Below, piece after piece: positions 12,501-24,222 of a stretch of DNA of 64,000 nt. A model generated the notes under the pieces. That model saw nothing but the letters and a program-made list of their open reading frames with translations, was not told the origin of the DNA and made no database searches. This DNA comes from Rusavskia elegans (Eukaryota > Ascomycota > Lecanoromycetes > Teloschistales > Teloschistaceae). Every line of letters starts with the position of its first letter. Positions within the stretch are counted from its first letter, which is position 1. The stretch spans positions 248,001 to 312,000 of the forward strand of contig SAUG01000094.1 in the NCBI GenBank assembly GCA_011316305.1, read 5' to 3'. The position numbers and the translations under genes were made by a program.

Positions 12501-13405
12501 TGGGACGCCGGGTGGGGCGACTTGGGAGAATCAGGCAAGGAGTCGGGTCCCAGCTATTGGTGAAGAATGGATGGCCGGCTATGGATCGCTCCGAAATGGC
12601 CCAACCCACCGGAGTGCGAGGCTGCGGGCCCCAGGAGCAGAAGCAGCTGGGGGTGTGTGTGTGATCATCACCCTGCTGGCTGCTGAGGAGAGTCGGCGCT
12701 AGAGTTGGAGGGAGTTGAATCCATCGTCATCCTCTTCAACTTTCCGCTCCTTTTCTCTGCTCTTACAACTCTCTTCGGTCTTCATCACCAACAACAGCTC
12801 GACTGTCGTTGGCGTGGGGGTAGGACTGACTACGCAGAGCCCGCTCGTCATCAGCTCCCAGTCCCAGGATTAGACCAGGTGCGGAAGAGGCAGCCCGCTT
12901 CCCGACAAGCGACACGACAGCTGTCGCTCCCTTTCATCGTCATCGACCACTTTCCGGGCATTGGATTTTGGTCGAGAAATCGTTGTCGTTGCTTTGCCCT
13001 CTCGACCTTCCTCAGCCCACCGGTGTCAGGTATCTTTCCAGTGTCCACGCAACAGGCAATCCAGTGCCAGGCTTTCGGGGTCGCGAACCGTTTGGCTGCG
13101 TGGTAAGTCGTCGCCGTTGGCCGTTGAATTCCACTCCCCCGGGTCTGGTTTCCACGATGGGCCCAACCATCTTGATTGCGGTACCCGCTGACTGGAATTC
13201 CAGGCACAGCTTGACCCGGCGTCGTACGAGGAATCAATTACTGTGTCTCGACAAGACCTGAGTTTCGTCTGGTGGAAGAGGGGTCTGGTTATTTCGCCGA
13301 GGAAACACCGTCACTGCACAGCAAAGCATCACGACCGCCTCTCTTTCCATCCACAACGAATACACCTGTTGCACCCTTTCCGCACTGGTCACCTCGCGTC
13401 ACACA
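9526..13405. other. Long gene-free interval upstream of veA
   Basis: Nearly 3.9 kb without a convincing gene. The first ~200 bases are 3' flank of the SurE-like gene and include a short GAAT tandem. From about 12.7 kb the sequence becomes C/T-rich with many splice-like signals, consistent with a long 5' leader of veA, as known for other velvet genes. A 236-codon minus-strand frame at 11622–12332 has no ATG and a Ser-rich non-protein-like composition. Regulatory content is likely but individual sites cannot be assigned. Confidence 0.5.
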
Positions 13406-14961
13406 ATGGCCAGCGTGATGCAAGTCGAGCATGAGAGCACCAACTCCATCAAGCGCTCGACCAAGGAGGGCAGGCAACTGACCTACGAATTGGTTGTCCT
13501 GCAGCAGCCAGAGCGTGCAAGAGCATGCGGTTCAGGCGCAAAATGTTGGTCCATCAATTGAACGAGTCCTACCATCACTGACACCCGCCCCAGCCTCCGC
13601 CGACAGACGACCAGTCGACCCGCCGCCTGTCGTCCAGCTACGCATCTTCGAGGGCGAAGAGAAAAAGGACGTCACTTATTCCTACAATGCCAACTTCTTC
13701 CTCTTCACCACCCTCGAACCCGCCCGTCTCATCAACCAACCCCGCGTACATCCCACTCCTCAGCCAATGCCCGTCTTGACTGGGATGCCGGTCGCTGGCA
13801 TGGCCTATCTCGACCGACCGGATCCAGCCGGCTACTTCATCTTTCCCGATCTGTCAGTCCGGCACGAGGGCAAGTACCGACTCAATTTCAACCTATACGA
13901 GGAGATCAAAGAGCCCAGGGATGAGGATGCGACCCCGCAAACAGTCACTGCCGCCGGCGACAAACCTATTGCTGGCCCAATGACTCCGCAGGCCCACGTT
14001 CACTTCCGCCTCGAGGTGCGATCCCAGCCATTCGCTGTCTACAGTGCCAAAAAGTTCCCGGGACTGGCAGAAAGTACGTATATCAGCAGGGTCGTCGCCG
14101 AACAAGGCTGCCGTGTGCGCATCAGGCGGGACGTCAGGATGCGACGCCGTGACGCAAAACCCGGGAAAGGTTACGACGAGTATGACGAAGAAGCTGGCTA
14201 TGCTCGCTCCGAACGTTATGTTACACCCGATGTCTACAACAAATCCCAGGCACCGGATCGGCCACGTTCCGTCAGCAACGGCAGCGTCCACGGCAGCGTC
14301 CACTCCACCGTCCAGGCAGGCACTCCGTACGCTACCGAGTCTCGTCGCCTATCACAGCAAGATCTGGGCTACTTCCCTCAATCAAACTACCAGCAGCATC
14401 CCCCTCCGCCCGCTCCTGTCCAGCCAACACACCAAAGCAATACCACCTCACATCTAAACTTTGGGGGTTCAACAGCAAACCAGTACCAAGTCCCATCCTT
14501 ACACCCGACAACCCCTTCGGCCGTACCAGCACCTCCATCATATAGCTACATGCAGAACAATGGCAACTACACTTACCAGGCCCCTCCCGCACCCTCGCGT
14601 TCAGTCTCCACGTCACACAGCTACGCTTACAACCAAAGTATACCGCAGCCACAATCCCATTACTCCCAAACTTCCCTGTACGCCGAGAACAGCCACGAGT
14701 ACCAAGCAGACCCTCGACGCGCGTCCATGCCTGTGAATGCCCAGCAAAACTACCAGGTGCAGCCCTTGAACTCCTACGGACATATTGACCACCGCCCCCA
14801 CTCGATGCAGCCCTACTACGCACCCACAGCGCAGCATCCCGCCCCAAGACCAATGACACCACATGGCAGTGGGCAATCATTACCACCACTAAGCACCATC
14901 CAATACGAAAAGAAGTACGAACCACCCACACCCGGCACAGCAAACCCAACCTCCGCCGTCT

Positions 14962-14992
<31 letters not shown>

Positions 14993-15392
14993 CCAAAACT
15001 ACGATCCCACCATGGCGACAAAATACAACTCCTCATACTCCAACAACTCCTCATACTCCTCCAACAACAACTCCTCTTATTCATCCAACAACAGCATCCA
15101 ACCTCCAATCCCCTTGTCAACAACCGCCACAGCCATAACGGTCGACCCCTCCCGCGGCGGCACAAGCAAACGCTCATTCGGCGCCGTCTTCGACTCCTCG
15201 CATCTCGATCGACCAATGCACAGCGGCATGCGTCCTCAAGCCACGGACCAGGGCCGCGAGGTCCCGCAGGTCGAAGCCGAAGACGGCAGTCTGGAGGATG
15301 AATATGATATTGATCTTGGCAAGATGTTGACGTATAAACGGGCGGACGGGACGACGCATATGAAGAAATGTGTTAGTCCGAGGAGTTATTAG
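13406..15392 (+). CDS. veA: Velvet-complex regulator VeA
   Basis: Two exons, 13406–13544 and 13594–15392, encode 645 aa; the 49-nt intron (GTTGGT…CCAG) sits at the conserved VeA position after the ACGSGAK motif. The velvet domain spans about residues 20–235: [16 protein letters not shown] start ([20 protein letters not shown]), then [20 protein letters not shown], and [20 protein letters not shown]. The central part is Pro/Gln/Tyr/Ser-rich with an Asn run from an AAC repeat near 14.97 kb. The C-terminus ([18 protein letters not shown]) matches the conserved VeA tail. VeA bridges VelB and LaeA to coordinate light response, development and secondary metabolism. Its strong match to VeA rather than VelB/VelC comes from the N-terminal motif, length and tail. 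Confidence 0.94.
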
Positions 15393-16407
15393 ATGTCTAC
15401 GACGGTTTGGGGGCGGAAGAATGCGAAAGGAGTCAGGACTGAACAAGGGAAGGAAATAAGTGATGGCATGTGGTGGGATGGATATGCGGAGTGATGGATT
15501 ATTTAAAAAATAATGTGTGAAGAGATGGAGTGAAATTGAATGGAATGATATAGGTACCATTCTACCTGTTTGTAACTTGGATTACTATCACCATCGGAAG
15601 TTCGGTTCTCGTCTACGGACGAAAGTTGTTGGATATGGCGTTATTGTATGTTGGAGAAAATCAAAATCGCTCGTGGGGATGGAAACGAACTGAAAGAGTA
15701 TAGACTGTCACTCGGCAGCTTATATGTAGATTTGAATAACAATCTTTGATACAATATATCAATCTATTTGAACCTCCCCCTTACCACTCCGTCAATATGG
15801 TTATGACGGAAAATTCTGCCCTACTTACCTATTCTCCCAACCGCTGCGCTGTGCACTTGACTTCGATTTATGTAAAAGAGACGGAACCATCACATTGCAG
15901 GTCTGTCTTCTGCGGTACTTCCGTACCCCTTATACACGAACACATTCTTCATTATTCAAACTCTAGGAGACAGCGATGGCATCACAAACATCGGTGCGAA
16001 ATTCTTCGATCGTTCGATGGACTTGCTGCTTGCGATCATGAATAGCGAGTGAGTGGTCGAGGGGGCATAGGGGGAAAGCATATCCAGTACCTGTTGAGTT
16101 GTGGGTTCGAGTCTCAGTTAGAACGGCTGATTCGGTGTTGAGTGTGAAGACTTCGGTTGGCGGTGTGGAGGTTATGGGGTTGGTAGCTAGATGATGATGT
16201 CTTGATCTCGCTCTAGAATATGGGTTTGGTTGACTCGATTATTGCCGCGAGGTTATGAAGGGGTAGTGCATATTTTTTTTTGAAAAATGCGCACCGTTTC
16301 TCCTGAAAACGATCCAACAGACACCGAAGCAAGGTCTATTAGCTTGATACGATAGGCAATCATATTCGATGAAGTGCGGCAGGATAACGAAAGCGGTTCA
16401 TCTCTTT
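15393..16407. other. Intergenic region between convergent veA and Zn2Cys6 gene
   Basis: Both flanking genes end here. Short frames only. A stretch near 16045–16130 has a tRNA-like T-arm but does not fold as a full tRNA. Confidence 0.5.
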
Positions 16408-18127
16408 TCAATGAGGACTCCGAACGTCGTATAACCTTCCAATACGCTGAAACTGTTGGATGGTGAATAGTATTTGATCGCCTCTCATATACCGTGCGAA
16501 ATCAAGGATCGTCCTCATGGGAACCCAAAGAGTATGACCCCCGTATGCCGCCGCGGACTGGTAATGGCTTGTAGGGACGCTATGCCCTGGAATGGACGGG
16601 TACACGATATTCATGCTGTGCATCCAGCTTGGTTTGACTTTGTTACCCAGCATGAACGGCACCGAGGCATGGATGTCGTCAGCTAATCGCTGGATGTGCA
16701 GTACGGCGTCATACTTCGCTTCGGTCTCTTCGTAATCGGCCATGAGGCTCAGAATCCGAATGTGCTGGACGCGCCAAGTATTCCATGTCGAACAGACGGA
16801 TGTATGGGAGTATATGTGGCAGTAATCGCCGTTGACTCCAGCGTCGATGATTTCCTGAGGGATCAATTCGCGGGGCATGGAGAATGGCAACCATTCGGTT
16901 GGGACCTGTTCGGCCCATTGTGCGTATCGGGCGTCTAGCGCTTTGGCTTCGTGGAAGATACCGGTGTGGATTTCATGGTCCGAAAAGTCAGCGTTGGAAG
17001 GTAAACCGTGCTCGGCCGCTCTCGCTAGGAGGTTTGCAGTGTCCCTTCCGATGAAGTCTAGCGATGTTGCTGGATTGTAGGGCATGTCTTCGGAGGGGTC
17101 GTCCCAGATTCCGGGTGCATCATCGACGGGCATTGAGCGTGCTAGCGCCTTGTCAATCTGTAAATTCGTCAATACTCGGTGGCTGGACGCGACAGAGAGA
17201 AAGCGTACCATGTCATGCCTCACTGCTATCAGCATTCGTTTGGAGAGGTCACTTGTCATTTTCTTGCTGCCTCTCTGCTTCACGAGTGCTGTTGCGCCAT
17301 CGATATGCTGGTCCCCTCGAGGGCTGGAGGTCAAAGCGCTGGCTGTGTACTGACACGACTGTTAGCGGATATGCTGACGGACGAGATGTTGATAGAGCAA
17401 CGAGAGAGAATCGGTTGGCGAACCTCGAAGAAGTTGAGAAGACAGACGGACATGAGTAATTCATCCGTCACGCAATGACGAGGATCCTTGAGCGCATGCC
17501 GTAGACCACTCAGGGCCTTGCTGTAGGTTTGGCGCACCTCGAAGTTCTCGGCGTTGCGGATGGGAGGGTGCCATGCTCCAAAATAACAATGACAGAGAAC
17601 TGCGAGAGACGAAGATAGTACGGGGTCGAAAGGTAATTTGTCAAAGAGGTAGGGCAGGAGCTCCAGGAAGCCGTGGTCGGTCCGTATATCTCGAGGACCT
17701 AGGACATAGGCCGAGACGAAGAAAGCGTGGGCATACGAGTCTCGCGACTCGGCAATGGAGGAATAGATGACAAGTTCATCATCGAATGAGGACTTGGGAG
17801 AGTCTGAGCGACTTGAAAATCCGCTGGAAGAATCACTGGAACTGCGATTGAGATGGGTCTGATTCTTCTTTTTGGCATGAGCCTTGTGACGCCTTTCGGC
17901 ACCGGCCTTGGCTATCTGATTCTGATCCCGTAAGACAAGATCAAGTCCCTCGGTATATCCCGGACAGCTACGTTGGATCCTGATGCATTTCAGACATGCA
18001 GGTCTCGTCTCGTCGCACTGGTTCATAAGCTAATTGCCATGGTTGATGTCCGCTGCAATGGCCTTACCTTTACATGGCGCTGCTTGCATATTTGGCAAGC
18101 TCCGCTCGGCTTGCCGGTGTGTGGCAT
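16408..18127 (-). CDS. Zn2Cys6 fungal transcription factor
   Basis: Four exons, 18127–18068, 18017–17424, 17358–17209 and 17157–16408, encode 517 aa. The first intron splits the zinc cluster: CQICKQRHVK from exon 1 and CDETRPACLKC from exon 2. The six cysteines (11, 14, 21, 28, 31, 38) have spacing CX2CX6CX6CX2CX6C, the binuclear zinc cluster form. A basic Lys/Arg-rich linker and a Ser-rich stretch follow, then a fungal-specific regulatory region (DELLMSVCLLNFFE, PVDDAPGIWDDPSEDMPYNPATS). The third intron is 51 nt, a multiple of three without a stop, so its removal is inferred from a donor, a branch-like TTGAC and family spacing. Target genes are unknown; the divergent neighbour is the MGA2/SPT23-like gene. 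Confidence 0.9.
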
Positions 18128-19240
18128 CTCCCCATCTCGACGAGAAGTCACACAGTGTGCAGAGTGTCAAAATATTGTTGCTGTGCCGCAATAACGGTCC
18201 GAGGGGTCATGACGGCATCTCCAAGCTTCAGCCTTACGGGGCTGTGCATAGAGTTTGATATTGCATTTGGTCAGAGATCTGTCCAGACGAACGGCGCTGT
18301 TAAAGACCACAACCGTCATGATAAGCCAGTATACTTATGATCATCAGGCTAGACGTCACCTCGCATTCCTCGAACGAGTGAGCCTTGACAATCGTCTCCA
18401 TTCTCGAGAGCCGGCTAGACCAAGCCTGGGAATCAATGGAAACAGGAGTCTACATGAGTTCACCGCAGGTTTTCGGATGTCTGAAATCATCAGTAAGGGT
18501 TTGGGCCCAGAGATAACTCCCAAGTGACGAGTGTCACTTCATCGACACCTCGACGTACCGACACATTGCATTGCGTCTCCGACGGCCAGGAGTTAGACTC
18601 GACGGTCAGTAATAGGTTATATATCAGTCAGATACAGCCGTGGAGCACTTGTTTATGTGTTTTTGCGTCAATGATAGACTGCATTTCGGTCTCCGAGGTG
18701 CAATAGCAGGTCACCCATGAGCAGGTGAATGGTTTGGCATGGAAGCATGGATAAGAACCCGAGACGCTAGTGATAGAACCCCTGCTTAGCGCGTTATCCC
18801 TCCGGATTTTCGAGCATGGAGACCCCTCTTGGTCTTGGTGAACGAACGTGCTTCCACTGCAGCCTTCCGCCCACGAGGCATCCAGGATATCACAAAGCCT
18901 CCATTTTCTTGTTGTATCCTTTCTATATCTTGGGAGTCGTAGGCCGCCTCGATATACGGTGTAGCCACTCGTTGAACGCCGACTGGAGACCTCCGCCGTC
19001 AAGCCTGGAACTCCCACTGTGTGCCGACTGACACCTGCTAGAGATTTATTACACCATCCTGATTATTCTCCCAGAACTCCGATCTTCGAGCAGCACAAAA
19101 AACGCTTGCACAATGTCCCACAATAAGATACATTGAGCCCGGGCCCCATCCTTCACTGTCTGCAATCACTCTTATCCCACTGCGTCGGATCTTGAGCACA
19201 TCGGCTTTGCTCTATTTCTGCACCTTGCACAATATCCAAG
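18128..19240. other. Divergent promoter region, Zn2Cys6 gene and MGA2/SPT23-like gene
   Basis: About 1.1 kb shared upstream region between genes transcribed away from each other. Only short meaningless frames are present. No repeat is seen. Confidence 0.55.
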
Positions 19241-22200
19241 ATGGTATTTTCCACCCGAGACGACCCTTATCCACCGTCCCTGCCCATGATGGACTCCCCG
19301 GACATGACCCTGTACACGCCCTCGTCAACGGGACCAACGGACAACTTCTTCGGCGAACAGTATGATGGGGCCCCTTTGGATCATTTTGATCATTCCGAGG
19401 CTGGACATGGTTTTCCAGATGCATCGTCATCGCCAGACGCTGGCTACGACTCCACAATCCAACCTTTCGACGCCGGCGCCTACAACTCCCAATCTTCTGG
19501 GAGTTCTCCTACCTCCTCGCCAAGCTCTTCAATCCAACACCAGCGCCATGAATCATCGAATTCCTCCAGATCTGCTCCAGCGACTGACGACGAACTCAAC
19601 CGACAGATGAACGAGTTGTTCGATTTTGAGAGCGCTGCCAACAGTCCGGGGGGATTGGCGTCGACACAAAAGAGCTCAGAAAAGCCGATCCGAGGCATGG
19701 CTATTCCACAACACGAGCGGTCACCCCAGCAGACTGGAAGGCAATTGATACAGTGTAACAGCCATGTTGGTCCACCTGTGAGGTACCCCAGCTTCCCCTG
19801 ATGACTGTATCTTGCGATCAAGGTTTCTAGATTACCTGGTGCTAATCTTTTCCCGATGACTAGGCACCGCGCTCCACTGTCTCGACTCCGTCCAGCTTTA
19901 AGCTTGAGAACCCTTGGCAGCATCATCAAGCGCAGACCCAGCCATTCGAGTTCAAGGGATCGCCTGCCTGTTCGAACAATTATGTGCACTATCGGCCGTA
20001 CGGCATGACGGCCGCTCCGCCATTGGCAGCCAGCGCTGGCTTTGTTAGCACAAACAATTTCAACTATCCACCATCCTTGATCATTCCGCCCGCGGCAGCT
20101 TTCCATGGACCAGGTCAGTCCGAGCAACTGGCGACGCCTAAGCTCACGATAGAGCCGATATCATCAAAGACCCGTGTCGAAACTCAAATACCTGTCAAGA
20201 TGACACTCGATCCTCTGCCTCCGGGTATCACAAAGCTCCACCTGCCGGCTCGTACGATGGCTAAATCAAAACTGATTGCAAAACCTCGACCCAGTCCATC
20301 ACCTAACATGCTGGAATTAGACGTCATGCCTGTTTGCGCTAGCGCTATGAGGAAGCCGGGTGTTTGGCAGCAGGCATTTGCACTGGCTCGGGGTGAAACC
20401 TTGTCAGCACTTTCAAAACAGCAAAAGCAGCAGTCGTCATCCGAAGGCCCACAAGGCAACGTGGATGCAACTGCCAAGATCGAACCCAGGGACGGTGGCC
20501 CAATCAGCATTTGCGACGGATGTGTTATGAGAGAACGCAAAAGAGCCAATCGAAGAATCGAGAAGGAAGAAACAGCTGAAGACATCATGTGGAAGCAAGG
20601 CGAGAAGGATCGCATTGTGGTCTTCAATGAGACTGAAATCATGGAATGGAAGCCATTTGGAAGTATTGATCTCAACGAGTCGGCTGGCAAACGAGGCAAG
20701 GGTGGCGGCAAAGGCAAGAAGAGGGGAGAGTCTGGAGAAGACGTACAAACGCCCACCTTCACGCCTGGCTCGGGCATGCCATACTGTGATCGGGCGAAGC
20801 AGGTTCGCCTTCAAATGCGCATCACTTGCTACTGTCGTCATCAAGGAGAGCCCGAGGGGTTCCAGTAAGCCAGCCAGAGCAAAACATAAATCCTGCAAGA
20901 CGATACTAATTGGTGTCCCAGGGTCGTCTTCACACTTAAAGATCATCTTGGATATTGCGTTGCACAAGGGATGTCCAGCCCTATCTTGATCACGGATGAT
21001 CACAAAACATCTGCGCTACAAAATGAAGGTTCAGCCCCTGAATTGACAGATGGGTCTCATCTCCCCAGTGCTGCGTATTGGCCGCCTGCGGCGCCTCCTC
21101 TCAGCAATGCTGGAGCAACGCCGCACCTATTCAATCCAGGTCAATCTCGTTCAACCAGTGAACTTTCGTCTTACGGCTATCATCACAATCATCCAGCTCC
21201 GCATCGTCCATCGACATCCGTTTCACTGCAACACCATAGCCATATAGCAGCAGCCAGAAATACAGGGGTCTCAACTCCATCCAAGAACTCTTCATACCGG
21301 ACATCCGCCACCTTAACACCACGCAATTTGTCACGGCAGGTGTCTCCATCAGCGACATCAGGCCCGACACCAAAGCGTCGGAAAGCCAGTGGCTCCTTCC
21401 ATCGCCCCCTGCCCGACTTGTCTATGACAAGAATGCAGATGACAGACGCAGTCTCGAACCATGAGCATCGCCCTTCGCTTTCTCCCAGCTCGTCAAGTGA
21501 TGCCTCGGAAGGCTTGACAATGGGTATGTCCTTCTGACGTCGATGTTCTTGGGTGCTTGTATCGACTGACTATCCTTGCAGCTCCGGCTGCCCTGCCAGC
21601 TCGTACCCCTCCTCCTTCACAAGCAACCTTGATGGTATGTGACCATCAAGTCGTGGCTCCGCTTATCGATACCTCGATTGAATATTTCATGCTGACGATT
21701 GCACAGACACGTCAGACCTCGCTTCCAGTCAACTCTGAGCCCATGACGGGCGTATCAGCATCACACGGAAATGGTACTCAGAGCCCTCGGCCTTTGCAGC
21801 CATACTTGACCAGCGACATGAACGCTCACGCACAAGCACTTCACGCACAAGCACTCACTCACTCTCTGCTCCCCCTGGCAGGAGCAATGGTACCGCCTGT
21901 TGTAGCGCCTAGAGTGCTCAGTACAATTCCTAGGGAAGGGCCAATTGCTGGAGGTGTTGAGGTTTGCATCAGAGGGGAAGGATTCTATAAGGGCCTTAAC
22001 GTGCTCTTTGCGGACGCTCCTGCAAGTAATACAGCCGTCCAAAGTAGTTCGGTCATTTTCTGCACCATCCCGCCAAGCTCTGAAGCCGGTCGAGTTCCAG
22101 TCACTTTGAGTGGACGCCCTCAATCCAGACCAACGGTTTGGTTTGAATATAAAGATACGGACGAGCAGGATCTCATGAGCATGGCTCTGGAACTCCTCTA

Positions 22201-23628
22201 TTATCGAAACTACGGTAAGAAAGTCCGACCACGCGACGTTGCTCTGGGCATTATTGGTGGCCAACCGTCAAATGGGCATCAAGGCTCTTCCGACAACAGC
22301 CAGCATCAACAACAACATTCGCACAATGCGTTGGATCTTGAGACCTCAATCCTCGGCCTCATTGACCTTGTAGACCAGGCAGACTCATCCGTCGCTCCAC
22401 TTTACGACATTTGGCAATCCAACGGGCAAACGATGCTTCATATATCGGCATCTTTGGGCTTTCGTCGATTGGCGGCTGGCTTACTTGCGAGAGGAGCGAA
22501 TCCCAACTGTCGTGATCGGAATGGCATGTCTGCTGTGCACATGGCCTGCCTTCGTGGTCATCCAACCGTCGTTCGGATGCTGCTATCTGCCGGTGGAGAT
22601 CCAACCATTCGAAGCTTGCTTGGTCTAGCTCCCATCGACATGGCGATGACGGAAGAGGTGTACCAGCTCATCAGCTCGGTCGAGCATCATGGACGATCTA
22701 GAAGCCTTGGGGCTACACCCGTGTCTTATCTGAGTCGAACAAGCAGCCCATCCTCGATTCGATCTGCCACAGCAATGCGGTTCGGCGAGCCTATCAATGT
22801 CGGCGACATCGACGCCGCAACAAACAATGCCCTTGTCGAAGCCTACAAGAGTCGTCCCGTAACACCAGCCCAAGTATGGGCTCGATCAAGACGCAACAGC
22901 ACCGCAGAACAAGACCCCTTCCTTCTCGCTGACAGCGCCGAGCACCCCGCCAGCAACACAGACACCCACATCGTCACCGCCGCAGCAGCAATGGCAGCCT
23001 GGAGAGACAACCTCGCCGGCCAAATCCACTACTTCCAACAAAGCGTCCAACGAACCCTGCCCAACCTGCAAGTCCCTAACCTCCCACCCCTACCAACCTT
23101 CGAAGCATACCAAGAACACCCCATGGTCCGCCGCATCAGCTCCCTTGTCCCACGCATGAACGCCGCGCCCACGCCCACGCCCGCGCCCGCGCCCCCATCC
23201 TACGACGAAATCTACCCCGAACCCTCGTCCACAGACCTCAAAACGGCCTCCACAGCCCGCGCCCTCGGCGACGCCATCATCGACAGCAAATGTGCAGCCG
23301 CATTCGATACCTCCACTCAGCTCACGGACGACCGACCGGCAATGATTCGCGCCATCGCCGAAGCCAGCACGAAAGAACAGCACGAGCAGGTACGTCTCGC
23401 ACATGCGAGGAACGTGAAGAAGCTTTCGAATGATCGGAAATTGTTCTTCGTTTGGGTGAGTTTTTCTTTCTTCTCGCTTTCTTGAAACTCGAATCGATCG
23501 ATATTAATTGATGTGTGCGTTAGATACCGATATTAATCCTCGTTGTCATCGCTATGACGAAGGATTACGCGCCTTGGGTTGTGCGTGAGGTGGCGGCGGG
23601 TGTACAGGAGTGGATAGGGGAGGTGTGA
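19241..23628 (+). CDS. MGA2/SPT23-type membrane-tethered transcription factor
   Basis: Six exons, 19241–19777, 19864–20864, 20922–21523, 21582–21634, 21707–23455 and 23524–23628, give 1348 aa. The N-terminal half holds the conserved DNA-binding-like region (PFGSIDLNESAGKRGKG; FQVVFTLKDHLGYCVAQGM; SSPILITDDHKT). An IPT/TIG domain follows at about residues 800–880 (PRVLSTIPREGPIAGGVEV), then two ankyrin repeats near 970–1045 (NGQTMLHISASLGF; NGMSAVHMACLRGH), and one C-terminal transmembrane segment starting in the last exon (IPILILVVIAM). In yeast, Mga2/Spt23 sit in the ER membrane, sense lipid saturation and are released by Rsp5 ubiquitination and the proteasome to switch on the Δ9-desaturase. 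A PPSY motif near residue 1230 is a possible WW-domain binding site for the Rsp5 homologue. Domain order and length fit the family. Confidence 0.92.
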
Positions 23629-24222
23629 ATGCGGTGTATATATACATACTATTAATGACGGCGACAGCAATGCGTCTGAGCGGCGTCTTGGGGTGGTCTG
23701 GGGGTGGTGGCTGGGACTGGTAATGGTGGGTTGTTTGTAATATCTGATATGTTTCATCGATGGATCGATGCAAGGCCCATTGATCGAGGAGTCGATAACC
23801 TAGATGTTTTCTCCCTCACCTTCACTTTGGCTCAAGTAACTGGGTCTCGTGCTGGTGCTGGTGTTTTATAGACTGTTGATAATTCGTTGAAGAACTTACG
23901 TCCGTACTAATACAATTTATGCATTCGATTGTCATTGTTCGCGTATCCCTAAGGTATTTCTCGGTTGACAAAGACGGCAGTATGGACTGAATATAGGATC
24001 ATGGCAAAAAACTCTCATCGAATTCGTCCGTTTATCGACTTTGTGAAGAATATATACAGAAGAAGCGAAAAAAATATATATATACATGGAAGAGAGATAA
24101 TCAGTCTCCCGCCTCAAGGGCATTGAAGAGAACGGAGAATTGACACGTCGACTATGCGTGTGTGTGTAGCTGCCAACATCACCTGCTGCTACTCTCATGT
24201 CCAATGAGGTAATGAGAATGTT
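23629..24222. other. Intergenic region between convergent genes
   Basis: 3' flanks of the MGA2/SPT23-like gene and of the AA9 gene. It has A/T-rich stretches near 24.06–24.09 kb (ATATAT run) and no gene. Confidence 0.55.

Noticed and set aside
14332..15216. Long minus-strand frame opposite veA
   Set aside because: Arg/Trp/Cys-rich shadow of the low-complexity coding region of veA.
16045..16130. tRNA-like stretch with GGGTTCGAGTCTC T-arm
   Set aside because: Only four of five T-stem pairs form, and no matching acceptor stem or D-arm could be found.
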